Shown here one piece after another: positions 10,645 to 21,808 of a stretch of 64,000 nt of DNA. The notes under the pieces are model-generated. The model made no database searches. It saw nothing but the letters and a program-made list of their open reading frames with translations, and had not been told where the DNA came from. Each line of letters opens with the position of its first letter. Position 1 is the first letter of the stretch. Source of the DNA: Pisolithus tinctorius (Eukaryota > Basidiomycota > Agaricomycetes > Boletales > Pisolithaceae); NCBI GenBank assembly GCA_024663395.1, contig JANFAH010000019.1, positions 124,001 to 188,000 of the forward strand, in the 5' to 3' direction. The translations under genes were made by a program, and so were the position numbers.

Positions 10645-13600
10645 ATGGCTTCTGGTCGTATCAAAAAGTGGTTAAAGTCGCTTGGCAGTGATTCTCATCG
10701 CTCCCGCCAAAGCGACCCAAGTAATTTAGCTCCTGCTGCAACTGAAGCTACGACTGCAGGTATGATATTGTTCTAGCCTACGAAATATGACATACTTGAT
10801 ATGGAGACGCAGAACCTAGCGATCTTGTTGGTGATGCGGCGAATCCATGCCCCCCTCAGATTGAAGCTACTCCGCAAGGTGTGAGATTGTTGCTCTTCGT
10901 GAAATGTAAATTGTCTAATGCAGAGTCACAGCAACTACGTCTTCTGGACCAGCTTACCGCCTTGATTCCAAGATGGCTCAAGAATACATGAAAAACATTA
11001 AGCGTTTTCGAGTTCTGGTCATGGGCAGAGCGAATGCCGGGAAAACCACCGTCCTTCAAAGAGTCTGCAACTCTACCGAAAAACCAGAGATCTTCGATGC
11101 GAAAGGAAACAAGGTATAGTCCTATAGGGTTGGTGAAACCAAGTTAACAATTTCAGATCGACGGTTCTGTCGTGCAAGGCACATCGGCAGTGAGATGCCG
11201 CATTGACTTTTGGAAAATTGTATTGACACTGCATGACCCCAGCGTGGCTACCATAATATTGAGAATGAACTCATGTTTAAGAGTAACCCAGGCTTTGTGT
11301 TCCATGATTCTTGTGGGTTCGAAGCAGGAGCTGCAGAAGAGTTTGACCAGATGAAGGACTTTGTGATTGACCGTGCAGCCACAGTGAGAGTGAATGAACG
11401 AATCCATGTTATCTGGTAAGGAATGCATTGTGAGTAACTATAGTCTAAAGCAACATGATGTAGGTTTTGCATCCCCATGACTGAGAACTGCAGGACAGTA
11501 ACTGCTGCTGAGCAGAAATTCTTCAATCAGTGTGACACAGGACATGGTGAATTCTTTTGTTCAGTTGGCTGTCATGTAACTAATGATTGATCTAGTTCCT
11601 GTTATAGTGTTGTTGACAAAGGCAGATGCCCTGAGTCTTGATGCATTTCAAGAACTTGAAGATGAAGGTTGGGAGATAGAAGGAGCACAGGAAAAGATTG
11701 TGGAAAAGGAAAGGGAATTGTTGGAAAAGTGGCTTGCACACATAAAACATGAGCTTGGCAGGTGCAAGTTTCCACCTAAGGGATATGTGTCACTTCAGAG
11801 TGGGTATTTCATCATTCAGAGATATTGCTACTAGAAATTTTGGTCAGAGGATGATCAAGAGAGTGCAGACTGCAGTTCTTTGATGCAGTGCACAGCAAAT
11901 ATATTGAATGAGGAAGGTTTACAAAGGTTACTTAATATCAACACAGCAGTCAAGTATTGCACTATGTGTTCAATATGCTGTACACCAGTAAGTAAGCAAG
12001 TGTGTTTGGTCACAGGTACTGATCCTCCAAAGGACATTGAGAAACAGAATGCAGTTAGGTTTTGTGGGCAGATTGCAGGTGGCTGCAAAAGAGCTTGAAT
12101 ATGATCTGCTGAAATGGTTTCCAAATTGTCAGGGTGAGGTGATCAAATTCTTCTAACATATGGAGTCAATGATGTTTCCATTTTGTGTTGCCTTGTAATA
12201 TATTAATAGGTGGTAAGTAATTAATGGCATGCTCATGCTGGATTTGGTGACTGGGCTCATTCATGTGCTTGTGTGGGTGTTATGGCAGTATGTGAGTGCT
12301 TCATAACATGTTTAGCTGGATGCCTGTTCAATGACCTCACTTGCATTCTTGATGATGGTGGCATGACAGTGGGTGAGTGATTTCATTGCATGCTTAGCTG
12401 AAGGTCTGCTCAATGGCCTCACTTGCACTCTTGATGTTGGTGGCATGACAGCAGGTGAGTGATTTCATGGTTTCATGGCATGTTTAGCTGGATGTCTGCT
12501 CAATGGCCTTGCTTGCACTCTTGATGTTGGTCACATGACAGGCAGTGGGTGATTTCATGGCATGCTTAGCTGGATGTCTGCTCAATGGCCTCACTTGCAC
12601 TATTGATGTTGGTGGCATGACAGCAGGTGAGTGATTTCACAGTTTCATGGCATGTTTAGCTGGATGTCTGCTCAATGGCCTTGCTTGCACTCTTGATGTT
12701 GGTTACATGACAGGCAGTGGGTGATTTCATGGCATGCTTAGCTGGATGTCTGCTCAACAGCCTCACTTGCACTATTGGTGTTGGTGGCATGACAGCAGGT
12801 GAGTGATTTCACAGTTTCATGGCATGTTTAACTGGATGTCTGCTCAATGGCCTTGCTTGCACTCTTGATGTTGGTTGCATGACAGGCAGTGAGTGATTTC
12901 ATGGCATGTTTAACTGGATGTCTGCTTAATGGCCTTGCTTGCACTCTTGATGTTGGTTGCATGACAGGCAGTGAGTGATTTCATGGCAAGGTTAGCTGGA
13001 AGTTAGCTCAATGGCCTCACTTGCATTCATGATGTTGGTGGCATGACAGGATGTGGGTGATTTCATTGCATGCTTAGCTGGATGTCTGCTCAATGCCCTT
13101 ACTTGCACTCCTGTTGTCGGTGGCATAACAGGGGGTGAGTGATTTCATGGCATGTTTAGCTGGATGTCTGCTCAATGGCCTCACTTGCACTCCTGATGTT
13201 GGTGGCATGACAGGAGGTGAGTGATTTCATGGCATGTTTAGCTGGATGTCTGCTCAATGGCCTCACTTGCACTCCTGATGTTGGTGGCATGACAGGGGGT
13301 GAGTGATGTCATGGCATGTTTGGCTGGATGTCTGCTCAATGGCCTCACTTGCACTTTTGATGTTGGTTGCATGCCAGTATGTGAGTAATTTCATGGCATG
13401 CTTAGTTGGATGTCTGCTCAATGGCCTCACTTGCAATCTTGATGTTGGTGGCATGGCAGTATGTGAGTGATTTCATGGCACATTTAGCTGAATGTCTGCT
13501 TAATGGCCTTGCTTGCACTCTTGATTTTGGTCACTTGACAGGGGGTGAGTGATTTCCTGGCATATTTAGCTGGATGGCTACTCAATGTCCTCACTTGCAC

Positions 13601-16600
13601 TCTTGATGTTGGTGGCATGACAGGATGTGAGTGATTTCATGGCATGCTTAGTTGGATGTCTGCTCAATGGCCTCACTTGCACTCTTGATGTTGGTGGCAT
13701 GACAGCTGGTGAGTGATTTTATGGCATGTTTAGCTGGATGTTTGCTCAATTGCCTCACTTGCACTTTTGGTGTTGGTGGCATGACAGCTGGTGAGTGATT
13801 TCATGGCATGTTAGCTGGATGTCTGCTCAATGGCCTCACTTGCACTTTTGATGTTGGTGGCATGACAGAATGTGAGTGGTTTCAAGGCATGTTTAGCTGG
13901 ATGTTTGCTCAATGGCCTCACTTGTACTCTTTATATTGGTGGCATGACAGTATGTGTGTGATTCCATGGCATGTTTAGTTGGATGTCTGCTCAATGTCCT
14001 CACTTGTACTCTTGGTGTTGGTTTCATGACAGGAAGTGAGTAATTGCATTGCATACTTAGCTGGATGTCTGCCCAATGGCCTCACTTGCACTCTTGGTGT
14101 TGGGTACATGACAGCGGGTGAGTGATTTCTTGTCATGTTTAGTTGCTCAATGGCCTCACTTGCACTCTTGATGTTGGTTGCATGACAGTGGGTGAGTGAT
14201 TTCATGGCATGTTTAGCTGGGTGTCTGCTCAATGGCCTCACTTGTGCTCTTTATTTTGGTTGCATGACAGGATGTGGGTGATTTCATGGCATGTTTAGCT
14301 GGACATCTGCTCAATCACCTTGCTTGCACTCTTGATGTTGGTGGCATGACAGGATGTGAGTGATTTCCAGGGATGTTTAGCTGTATGTCTGTTCAATGGC
14401 CTTACTTGCACTCTTGATATTGGTGGCATGACAGGATGTGAGTGATTTCATGGCATATTTAGCTGGATGTCTGCTCAATGGCCTCACTTGCACTATTGAT
14501 GTTGGTGGCATGGCAGTATGTGAGTGGTTTCATGGCATGTTTAGCTGGATGTCTGCTCAATTGCCTCACTTGCACTTTTGATGTTGGTGGCATGACAGTA
14601 TGTGAGTGATTTTATGGCATGTTTAGTTGGATGGCTCCTCAATGGCCTTGCTTGCACTCTTGATGTTGGTGGCATGATAGGGGGTGAGTGATTTCATGGC
14701 ATGTTTTCTGCATCTTTGCTCAATTGCCTCACTTCCACTTTTGATGTTGGTGGCATGCAGGATGTGAGTGATTTCATGGCATGTTTAGCTGGATGTCTGC
14801 TAAATGTCCTCACTTGCACTCTTGATGTTGGTGGCATGACAGTATGTGAGTGGTTTTATGGTATGTTTAGCTGGGTGTCTGCTCAATTGCCTCACTTGCA
14901 CTCTTGATGTTGGTGGCATGACAGCTAGTGAGTGATTTCATGGCATGTTTAGCTGGATGTCTGCCCAATGGCCTCACTTGCATCCATGTTGGTGGCATGA
15001 CAGTATGTGAGTCATCTCATGGCATGTTTAGCTGGATGGCTGCTCAATGTCCTCACTTGCACTTTTGATGTTGGTTGCATGACAGTATGTGAGTGATTTC
15101 ATGGTGTGTTTAGCTGGATGTCTGCTCAATGCCCTCACTTGTATTCTTGATGTTGGTTGCATGATAGGCAGTGAGTGATTTCATGGCATGTTTAGCTGGA
15201 TGTCTGTTCAATGGCCTTGCTTGCACTCTTGATGTTGGTGGCATGATAGGGGGTGAGTGATTTCATGGCATGTTTAGCTGAATGTCTGCTCAATAGCCTC
15301 ACTTACACTCTTGATGTTGGTGGCATGACAGGAGGTGAGTGATTTCATGGCATGTTTAGTTGGAGGTCTGCTCAATGGCCTCACTTGGACTCTTGATGTT
15401 GGTGGCATGACAGCAAGTGAGTGATTTCATGGCATGTTTAGTTGGATGTCTGCTCAATGGCCTCACTTGCACTTGTTATGTTGGTGGCATGTCAGCATGT
15501 GAGTGATTTCATGGCATGTTTAGCTGGATATCTACTCAATGACCTTGCTTGTACTCTTGATATTGGTTGCATCACAGGTGGTGAGTGATATCATGGCATA
15601 TTTAGCTGGATGTCTGTTCAATGGCCTTGCTTGCACTTTTGATGTTGGTGGCATGATAGGGGGTGAGTGATTTCATGGCATATTTAGCTGCATGTCTGCT
15701 TAATGGCCTCACTTGCACTCTTGATGTTGGTGGCATGACAGGGGGTGAGTGATTCTACAGTATGTTTTCCTGGATGTCTGCTCAGTGGCTTCCTTCCATT
15801 GTTCATTTTGATGGTCTGGCAGAATGTATGTGACTTTATTCCAATGTTGGATATTTGTTGATTTCCTTGACTTCTATCCTTCATGTTCCATTTGGTTTGT
15901 AGCTGGTAGGTGAATCTGCCATGTTATCCCTGGTTTTTGCTAAATTATGCATTCCCTAAACACCTTACATGGCAGAATGTAAGTGATTGCATGGTTGTTT
16001 CAGTGCATAGATTGATCATGATTGTCTGGTGCCCTTGGTGTAATCTTTTCTTTGGCAGGAGGTGTGCAGCCATACAGATGCTTTAACTGGCCACATTTCT
16101 CATCCACCCATTTTGTTACCACCTTTGTCATGCATGTGCCATTGCAATTCTTAGCTAGTAAGCATTGGCTTCCTACCTCACTTTGTCTAAGGTGAACATT
16201 TAACCCAATAGTTGACATTCAAAGTCAATACTGCCATCCAAATGCCAGCTCTGCCCAAGGATGTCACTTTGTTTGGGAAGTTCCTAACTCTCCAGTCAAT
16301 GGCTGAACATGCCATTGGTAAGTGTTTCCCATTGCCTACACAAGATATACTCACTGTCCTAGGATGCTTGCTTGTTGCTGAGCATTCTTACTTTTTAATG
16401 CAGCATGAGCACCATCTTTGGCAGGAGGTTTTGTCACTGGCTGTGGAGGAATACAACAGCTCCAATATGCAGACTACCATTTCAGAAGCTGTCAAGGCAG
16501 CTTTTCATGACCATGATCATGATATCCATGGCTTATGTGAAGCTATTATCAAAATCATCATCAAGTATCGCATGTGTAAGTGGATATTTTCACTATTTAT

Positions 16601-16662
16601 GCAGTTTTTATTCTGAGATGTTTGCAGCAAACAAACTGCTGATGGAGCCAGAGGGCCAATAA
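10645..16662 (+). CDS. G-domain NTPase interrupted by a huge intron/micro-exon array
   Basis: Member of the basidiomycete G-domain (P-loop GTPase-like) family of unknown role. ATG 10645 opens a short low-complexity N-terminus in small exons. The G1 P-loop GRANAGKTTVLQ follows at about 11029-11064, the G3 motif in FVFHDSCGFEAG at about 11300, and the G4-type TKAD at about 11622. Introns include the one ending at 11239 and those at 11419-11466, 11547-11595, 11800-11846 and 11992-12036. The N-terminal half runs to about 12138 (ending LLKWFPNCQGE). The C-terminal half begins in phase 0 at 16212 with LTFKVNTAIQMPALPK, passes through a hydrophobic stretch (ILTVLGCLLVAEHSYFL) and a final intron at about 16576-16626, and ends with TAA 16660-16662. 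Between the halves lies the array described separately. A one- or two-base shift near 11940 interrupts the frame, so a pseudogene is possible. Confidence 0.7.
12139..16211 (+). repeat. Array of 50 intron-like GT...AG units separated by 3-nt micro-exons
   Basis: A tandem array with a period of about 82 bp. Each unit starts GTGAGT (variants GTGGGT, GTGTGT, GTAAGT, GTATGT, GTAGGT), carries a shared body such as TTTAGCTGGATGTCTGCTCA, and ends ATGACAG or similar. Between the AG of one unit and the GT of the next lie exactly three bases, 49 times (first 12210-12212, last 16155-16157). Units 3 to about 44 are near-identical. The outer ones (71-76 nt on the left; 77, 70, 80, 93 and 54 nt on the right) have unrelated bodies but keep AG-N3-GT. 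The triplets vary: TAT 9, GGG 7, GAT 6, GCA 5, CAG, GAG, CTG and AAT 3 each, GTG, TGG and CTA 2 each, and GAA, CGG, CAA and CAT once. The array lies inside the G-domain gene. Alternatives are one large intron containing a minisatellite, or recursive splicing. Confidence 0.85.
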
Positions 16663-18062
16663 AGTCTGTACATGATCAGAACATTAAGAATAGCATGTCT
16701 GGGTATGGAACTATTGCTTATCATCAATTTGTAAGGCATGTTCAATATTCAATCTTCACTACAACATGCCTAGCATCAGTGTGATGTTGGTACTTGTCAC
16801 ATACAAATGGACATCTCTGCCATTTCTTCAGTGGTTTGAATGGTTGAACTTGAGAACACTTGTGTGTTACCCCTATCACCAGTCCACTCTGGCCTCTCAG
16901 CCATGTGCTACTTCACTCCAGTCCCTCTAGGTCCATGCCTAGGTCACACAGACACAACTCTGGTCTGTTATCCTTCATTTGTGCTATATTTAGTCTAGTC
17001 CTCTTTCTGCATTCCTGATCTTTGCTTACTGTACTAAACCTGTGTCTGACTCTGGTAACACCAGTCACCTGGACTTTGATTATTAGTCTCAGCACAGATT
17101 CAGTGGCTATCCTTGTCTTGCTAATCATCTTGTCAATAGCTTATTTAACCACTCCAGCTTTTGTATGCTTTATTCTGGACTAACTTTATGGATTTAATGC
17201 CTGTACTTTCTTTATAGCACCTCAGTCAGAATATCAACTAAGTATTATCCTCCAAATTAGTATGGTCCTCTGAATTCCCTTCTATAGTTAAGGCCAAAGC
17301 TTAGGCTATTCCTGGCTCCTGTCCTGAACCTCTCCCTGGTTGGCATAAGGGTACAGCACATAAGCTGAGACCAAGGGAGGCATATCCAACCCAAGGCCAG
17401 CCTTCCCTTTGTGTGCTGCAGGGAATAGGTACTCCCTACTAAGGGATTTTGGTTATTTTATGGTTTCTATTGCATTTTTGCTTTGATTTACCTTATTGAT
17501 AGTTAGCCTATACTTTGTGGTGTGTTTTTGATAGTGTAGCTGACAATTTTTGAACACTAATGTAGTGTCTACAGTACACAATAATAAGGAAGTAACAGAC
17601 TGAGACAGCAAGCATCAAAGACTGTGAATGAAGGACAGAAACTAGCCCTCATAGAGCACTACCACCATTTTTCATAACTACATTCATTTTGCTTAACTCC
17701 ATCCTCTCCTTCAGCTCTTTTCTCCTCGTCCAGGCAGAGTCCCTCTGGGTTGAACTAGACCCATTTCACCCCATCTTGTGGTCTTCTAGGACTCCCCAGG
17801 TCCATTTTAATATCTTTCCTACAGCTGGAGCCCATTGCAAGGTGCTCTGCTTTTCTTGGATCCTCTCCTCACTCCTCCTGCCTAAGTTTTGCTTTTGGCA
17901 GGTTTTCCATCACCTTTGTTGCCTCTGAAGTTGTATGTCATTGCCTGCATTTGTTTTTCACTCCCTATCAGCCATTTTGAGCCAATTGAACCCCCCCCCC
18001 CCCCCCCCCCATCATGTCATTTTCAGGCATGTTGCCTTCAAAATCCTTCCAGGTCACATTTT
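16663..18062. other. Noncoding, CpG-poor, degenerate repeats
   Basis: No supported gene. The stretch around 16860-16960 (Pro/Ser-like 'cctctcagcc', 'aggtccatg' words) recurs in altered form at about 18420-18500, so both belong to an old dispersed repeat. Short open frames at 17689-17928 and 17889-18131 have no recognisable domain. Confidence 0.5.
17991..18010 (+). repeat. 20-base C homopolymer
   Basis: Twenty consecutive C residues, an unusual tract for an otherwise AT-rich stretch. Its length is likely to be uncertain in any assembly. Confidence 0.9.
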
Positions 18063-18250
18063 CATCAGCAGCTTGACAGGATTTCTGAAGGCCTGCTTTC
18101 CATCTGGCATACTGAGGATCTGAGAAACTGAAGTTCTGGTTTCACTTCTGATATTCTTATGACCTGAGAAAATCTGATATCAGAAATTCTCACATTTTTT
18201 CAGACCATCAGACCAACATTCAGGATGTCAGAAATAAAGCCAGAACTTTA
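18063..18250 (+). mobile_element. Truncated copy of a foldback MITE
   Basis: Starts CATCAGCAGCTTGACAGG, matching the terminal repeat of the complete element at 48773-49084, and contains the same alternating 'tctgatat cagaaatt' hairpin text in the middle. The right terminal repeat is missing or unrecognisable. Confidence 0.6.
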
Positions 18251-18513
18251 GATTTTCAGTTATCAGGTTCATCTGTCACAGACATGACTCTCAGACTCAA
18301 GTCCAGTCCAGTCCAGACCCCTCACCCCTATCTCTGGTCAACTCCAGTCCTACTCCAGCTTAGATAATCCAACTCTGGTGCTAAGTAACCCAACTCCAGT
18401 TGAGATAACTCAAGTCCAATACTTTACCCCTATCTCTGGTCCACTCTGGCCTCTCAGCCTTGGGCTGCTCAACCCTGATCCTCCTAGGTCCATGTCTGGG
18501 TGACCCAGACATA

Positions 18514-19303
18514 CAGTGAAGGACAAAACTGTTGCAATGTTTGTGACATGTGAATTGTTGATGATATAACTCAGGGAATTCTGCATGGGGAGTTATGATA
18601 CATATACCATTGGAAAGGGATGACTCTCAGCTGTTCAGAACATTAAGGTATATACCAAACAAAGAAAAACATGCCAAGATATACTGTATTCTTTCCAAAA
18701 GGTGCATTGCAACACTTTTGTCCCTAACTGGTGAAATAGTGAAAAATGACCTTTTGATGGTACTAAGGACATTGGGGAAACAGTGCAGGGAATGACTAAC
18801 AGCACATTTTTTAAGGGACTGATGGTTCTGAGGGCATGTTATACTGATGGTACTGTAGTGGCCTCCAGTATTTGATAAGATTTCCCTGAGAAAATGACCC
18901 TGTGAGCCAGAGTGATGATTTCATGAGTTGTGGTAAAAGAGGGAGGTTTAATGGTGCAAATCCAATGTTTGTCATTGTTTACATGCTGAAAAATCATCTA
19001 GAAGATCATGTGGTTTATTATGTAATCATATTTTCCCATCCCCTATGCCCTCAATCCCATCATATGGTCACATTTCACTATTTCACCAGTCAGGGACAAA
19101 AGTGTTGCAATGCACCTTTTGGAAAGAATACAGTATATCTTGGCATGTTTTGCGTTGTTTGGTATATACCTTAATGTTCTGAACAGCTGAGAGTCATCCC
19201 TTTCCAATGGTATATGTATCATAACTCCCCATGCAGAATTCCCTGAGTTACATCATCAACAATACACCCATTCTATGCATTGTGACAGTTTTGTCCTTCA
19301 CTG
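18514..19303. mobile_element. Non-autonomous Tc1/mariner-type element with very long inverted repeats
   Basis: Begins CAGTGAAGGACAAAACTGT and ends with its reverse complement, flanked by TA on both sides (18512-18513, 19304-19305), the target duplication of Tc1/mariner elements. The inverted repeats extend about 240 bp (to about 18751 and from about 19066). The roughly 300-bp centre has no transposase frame. Mobilised in trans if at all. Confidence 0.85.
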
Positions 19304-19819
19304 TACCTCTGACCCTTGGCTGGTCACCCCAGTCTTTACCTTGGTCATTCCAACACTCTAGCCTCAGCCTTACCAGCTGTCTTGGTTCAGTTCTACTGTA
19401 CTGGACACTATGATCATGTCACTCCTTTGATGTCACAAAAATGTTTAGGGCCATGCCAATGATGACAAATTTTAATAAGCATTATGAAACCCCCTCCTGC
19501 TTGATAATGATCATTGTAATGTTCTGGCAATGCAATTGAGATATGACAACACAACAGGTTCCACTATCTTCAAGGTAAGGAGCTGATGTACCTAGTTAGA
19601 GCTTGTACAGAAACCATAGTCCAGTTGAGGTTCACACAGTTCTTGGATTGTTCTTGTTTGGCAAGTGGTGGAGATCCAGGCCAATGGCTCAGAGATTGAA
19701 ATGTTGGTATCCCTCCCAATGGTAGGATGTCTCTCACTCCCTATCTTGCCTCTGCCAATACTTGACATGAGCACATCTGGTGAGTACTGATTGAACTTTT
19801 TAATGCTCTTGGATCAAAT

Positions 19820-19966
19820 GTGATGGAACTAGTGGCACCTGCAGAAGAAGTAGATGAGGGAGCCAAGCATGCCAACTGGACAATGGAGGAGACCACTACA
19901 CTCATCAAGTACCTGCATGTACATCACTCAGAATGCACTGATGCTGGGAACTTCCACCAAGTGACA
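19820..19966 (+). pseudogene. Myb/SANT-like DNA-binding reading frame, split by two transposons
   Basis: An ATG near 19820 leads into NWTMEETTTLIKYLHVHH, the start of a Myb/SANT-like domain of the kind carried by fungal Harbinger elements. The frame is cut at TA 19967-19968 by the Tc1/mariner element, resumes at 21582 for 43 bases, is cut again at TAA 21623-21625 by the Harbinger element, and resumes after 48232. The pieces stay in frame across both target sites up to about 48262, where a GT follows. The function is presumably DNA binding; it is now disrupted. Confidence 0.6.
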
Positions 19967-19968
19967 TA

Positions 19969-21581
19969 CAGTGGCTCAAAAAACTGTCCACATGTTTGCA
20001 TGTTTTACACTAGTTATGACTAAATGCAATAACCCCTAACCCTAGCCCTAAACCATGAGTGTATGAAATAAAGTACTTACTCTTGGCTTTCTATGGGTCC
20101 AAGAATTAAGTGATTTGGATAGGAATTGATAGAATAGCAACCATTTGAATATGACATGTCATGCAGACAGTTTTTTGACTTTATAAAAATCCAACTATCT
20201 AGTACTTGGTGTGAGCTCCTTTGGCCTTGATAACTGCTTCAACCCTTCTAGGCATGCTTTCTATCCATTTTTGACACTCTTCCACAGAAATCTTCCCCCA
20301 CTCCACTACCACCCTTTCCCATAATTGATGAACTCCTGTAGGAGCACTCTCATAACCTGAGAGAGATCTTTTGAGGTGATTCCAAGTGTATTCAATTGGG
20401 CTGAGTTCTGGAGATTGTGCAGGCCAGTCTAGAAGCTTGATATCCTGCTCTTCAAACCATTTCTGGGCTCTTCTAGAGGTATGCTTGGGGTCATTATCTT
20501 GTTGAAAGATAATGTCATCTTCTGGAATTCCAGATTCCTCCATGCTTTGAAACAACCCTTCCTGCAAAATGGCCACATACTGTTCAGCATCCATCCTTCT
20601 CTCAACCTCACTCAAGACCCCAACACCATTCCACCCTATACATCCCCAAACCATGAGTGGACCTCCTCCAAACTTGACTGTACCTTTGACCTCTCTGGAA
20701 ATAAGCTCTTCACCCTTCTTTTTCCACACATACTATTGTCCATCTGACCCAATCCTGTTGATTTTGGTCTCATCTGACCATATAACTCTCTTCCAGTCCT
20801 CCACAGTGCAATGCTGATACTTAAGAGCAAAGGCTAACCTCTTCTTCTTGTGACCAGTAGAAAGCAATGGCTTTTTCTTCTTCACCACAGCCTTCAATGA
20901 GGCTTCTTTGAGGGTATTTCTCACTGTCTGAGAAGAAACAGGACTATCAACAATAGAGTTGATGGTTGATGAAATGAGTGGCTTGAACAGCATTTTTGGC
21001 CTTGCCAGTAAGGATTTGCTGAACAATAGCTCTCTTGTTGGTAGAGGAAAGCTTGGAAGGGCAACCACCATGAAGCCTAGACCTCTCTGGTTGGATTTCC
21101 TGAAGAACCTGGGATACTGTAGACTTCCCTAGACCAGTCTGTGAGGCAATCTTCCTAGTGGACAGGCCAAGAGAGGCAAGAAAGATGATGTTTTGTCTTT
21201 GAGAGGTGGAAATGGACTTCATGGTGATGATGAGAAAATGAGGAGAGGGTGGTGGGGTTCATATGTGTTGGATCATACTCATTACATAAAGGTAACATAA
21301 TAGAACCCTTGATGTATGTATGTAACAATATAACAGCATGCCAGGGTCAATATATATAATCAAAACTTTAAGTCAAAAAACTGCCCACATGACATGTCAT
21401 TTTCAAATGGCTGCTATTCTATCAATTCCTATCCAAATCACTTGATTCATGGACCAATAGAAAGCCAAGAGTAAGTACCTTATTTCATACACTCATGGTT
21501 TAGGGCTAGGGTTAGGGGTTATTGCATTTAGTCATAACTATGTAAAACATACAAACATGCAGACAGTTTTTTGAGCCACTG
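19969..21581 (-). mobile_element. Tc1/mariner element, full length, 1613 bp
   Basis: Termini CAGTGGCTCAAAAAACTG in inverted orientation, with a TA duplication at 19967-19968 and 21582-21583. Inverted repeats are about 215 bp (19969-20183 and 21367-21581) and only slightly diverged. Each contains a telomere-like string (CCCTAACCCTAGCCCTAAAC). The interior carries a minus-strand transposase. It is inserted in the Myb/SANT-like frame. Confidence 0.93.
20199..21222 (-). pseudogene. Tc1/mariner transposase, disabled
   Basis: Minus strand, start 21222. An N-terminal helix-turn-helix (LASLGLSTRKIASQTGLGKS) is followed by the DDE core: Asp in VIWSDETKINRIG, Asp in IFQQDNDPKHTS, and Glu in QSPELSPIEYTWNHLK. 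The protein would end about 340 residues on at 20199. A one-base shift lies near 20955, between the DNA-binding and catalytic parts. A single TAG at about 20731 sits in front of YVWKKKGEEL. With these two lesions the element cannot make an intact transposase. Confidence 0.9.
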
Positions 21582-21808
21582 TATGGTTTACATACCTGTT
21601 CAATGGTTGGGAGTACAAACTCTAAGGGCCTGAATGGTAGCAAAATTTCTGCTTCCTTATGCAAAACATATACAAACCAAGTCTGTGTGGAATTCAGCAG
21701 ACTTCCAAGTTGATACCCAGCTGTGGGCACATGGCAATCAACTACTCATACACTACACTGTTGACTATTGCTATGGTCAAGAATCACCTCATTACCATGG
21801 AGGAGGAA

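Noticed and set aside
16062..16154. Reading this stretch as an exon (frame giving VQPYRCFNWPHFSS...)
   Set aside because: It is open in one phase and looks protein-like, but it starts GT, ends AG and is bounded by 3-nt spacers like all its neighbours. Its phase does not match the phase-0 exon at 16212. Kept only as an alternative.
12139..16211. CRISPR-like or ordinary minisatellite array
   Set aside because: The repeats are about 82 bp with 3-nt spacers in a eukaryotic gene, far from CRISPR structure. A plain minisatellite does not explain the strict AG-N3-GT boundaries that extend into non-homologous flanking units.
20040..20066. Interstitial telomere
   Set aside because: The TTAGGG-like text occurs symmetrically in both inverted repeats of the Tc1 element and is too short for a telomere relic.
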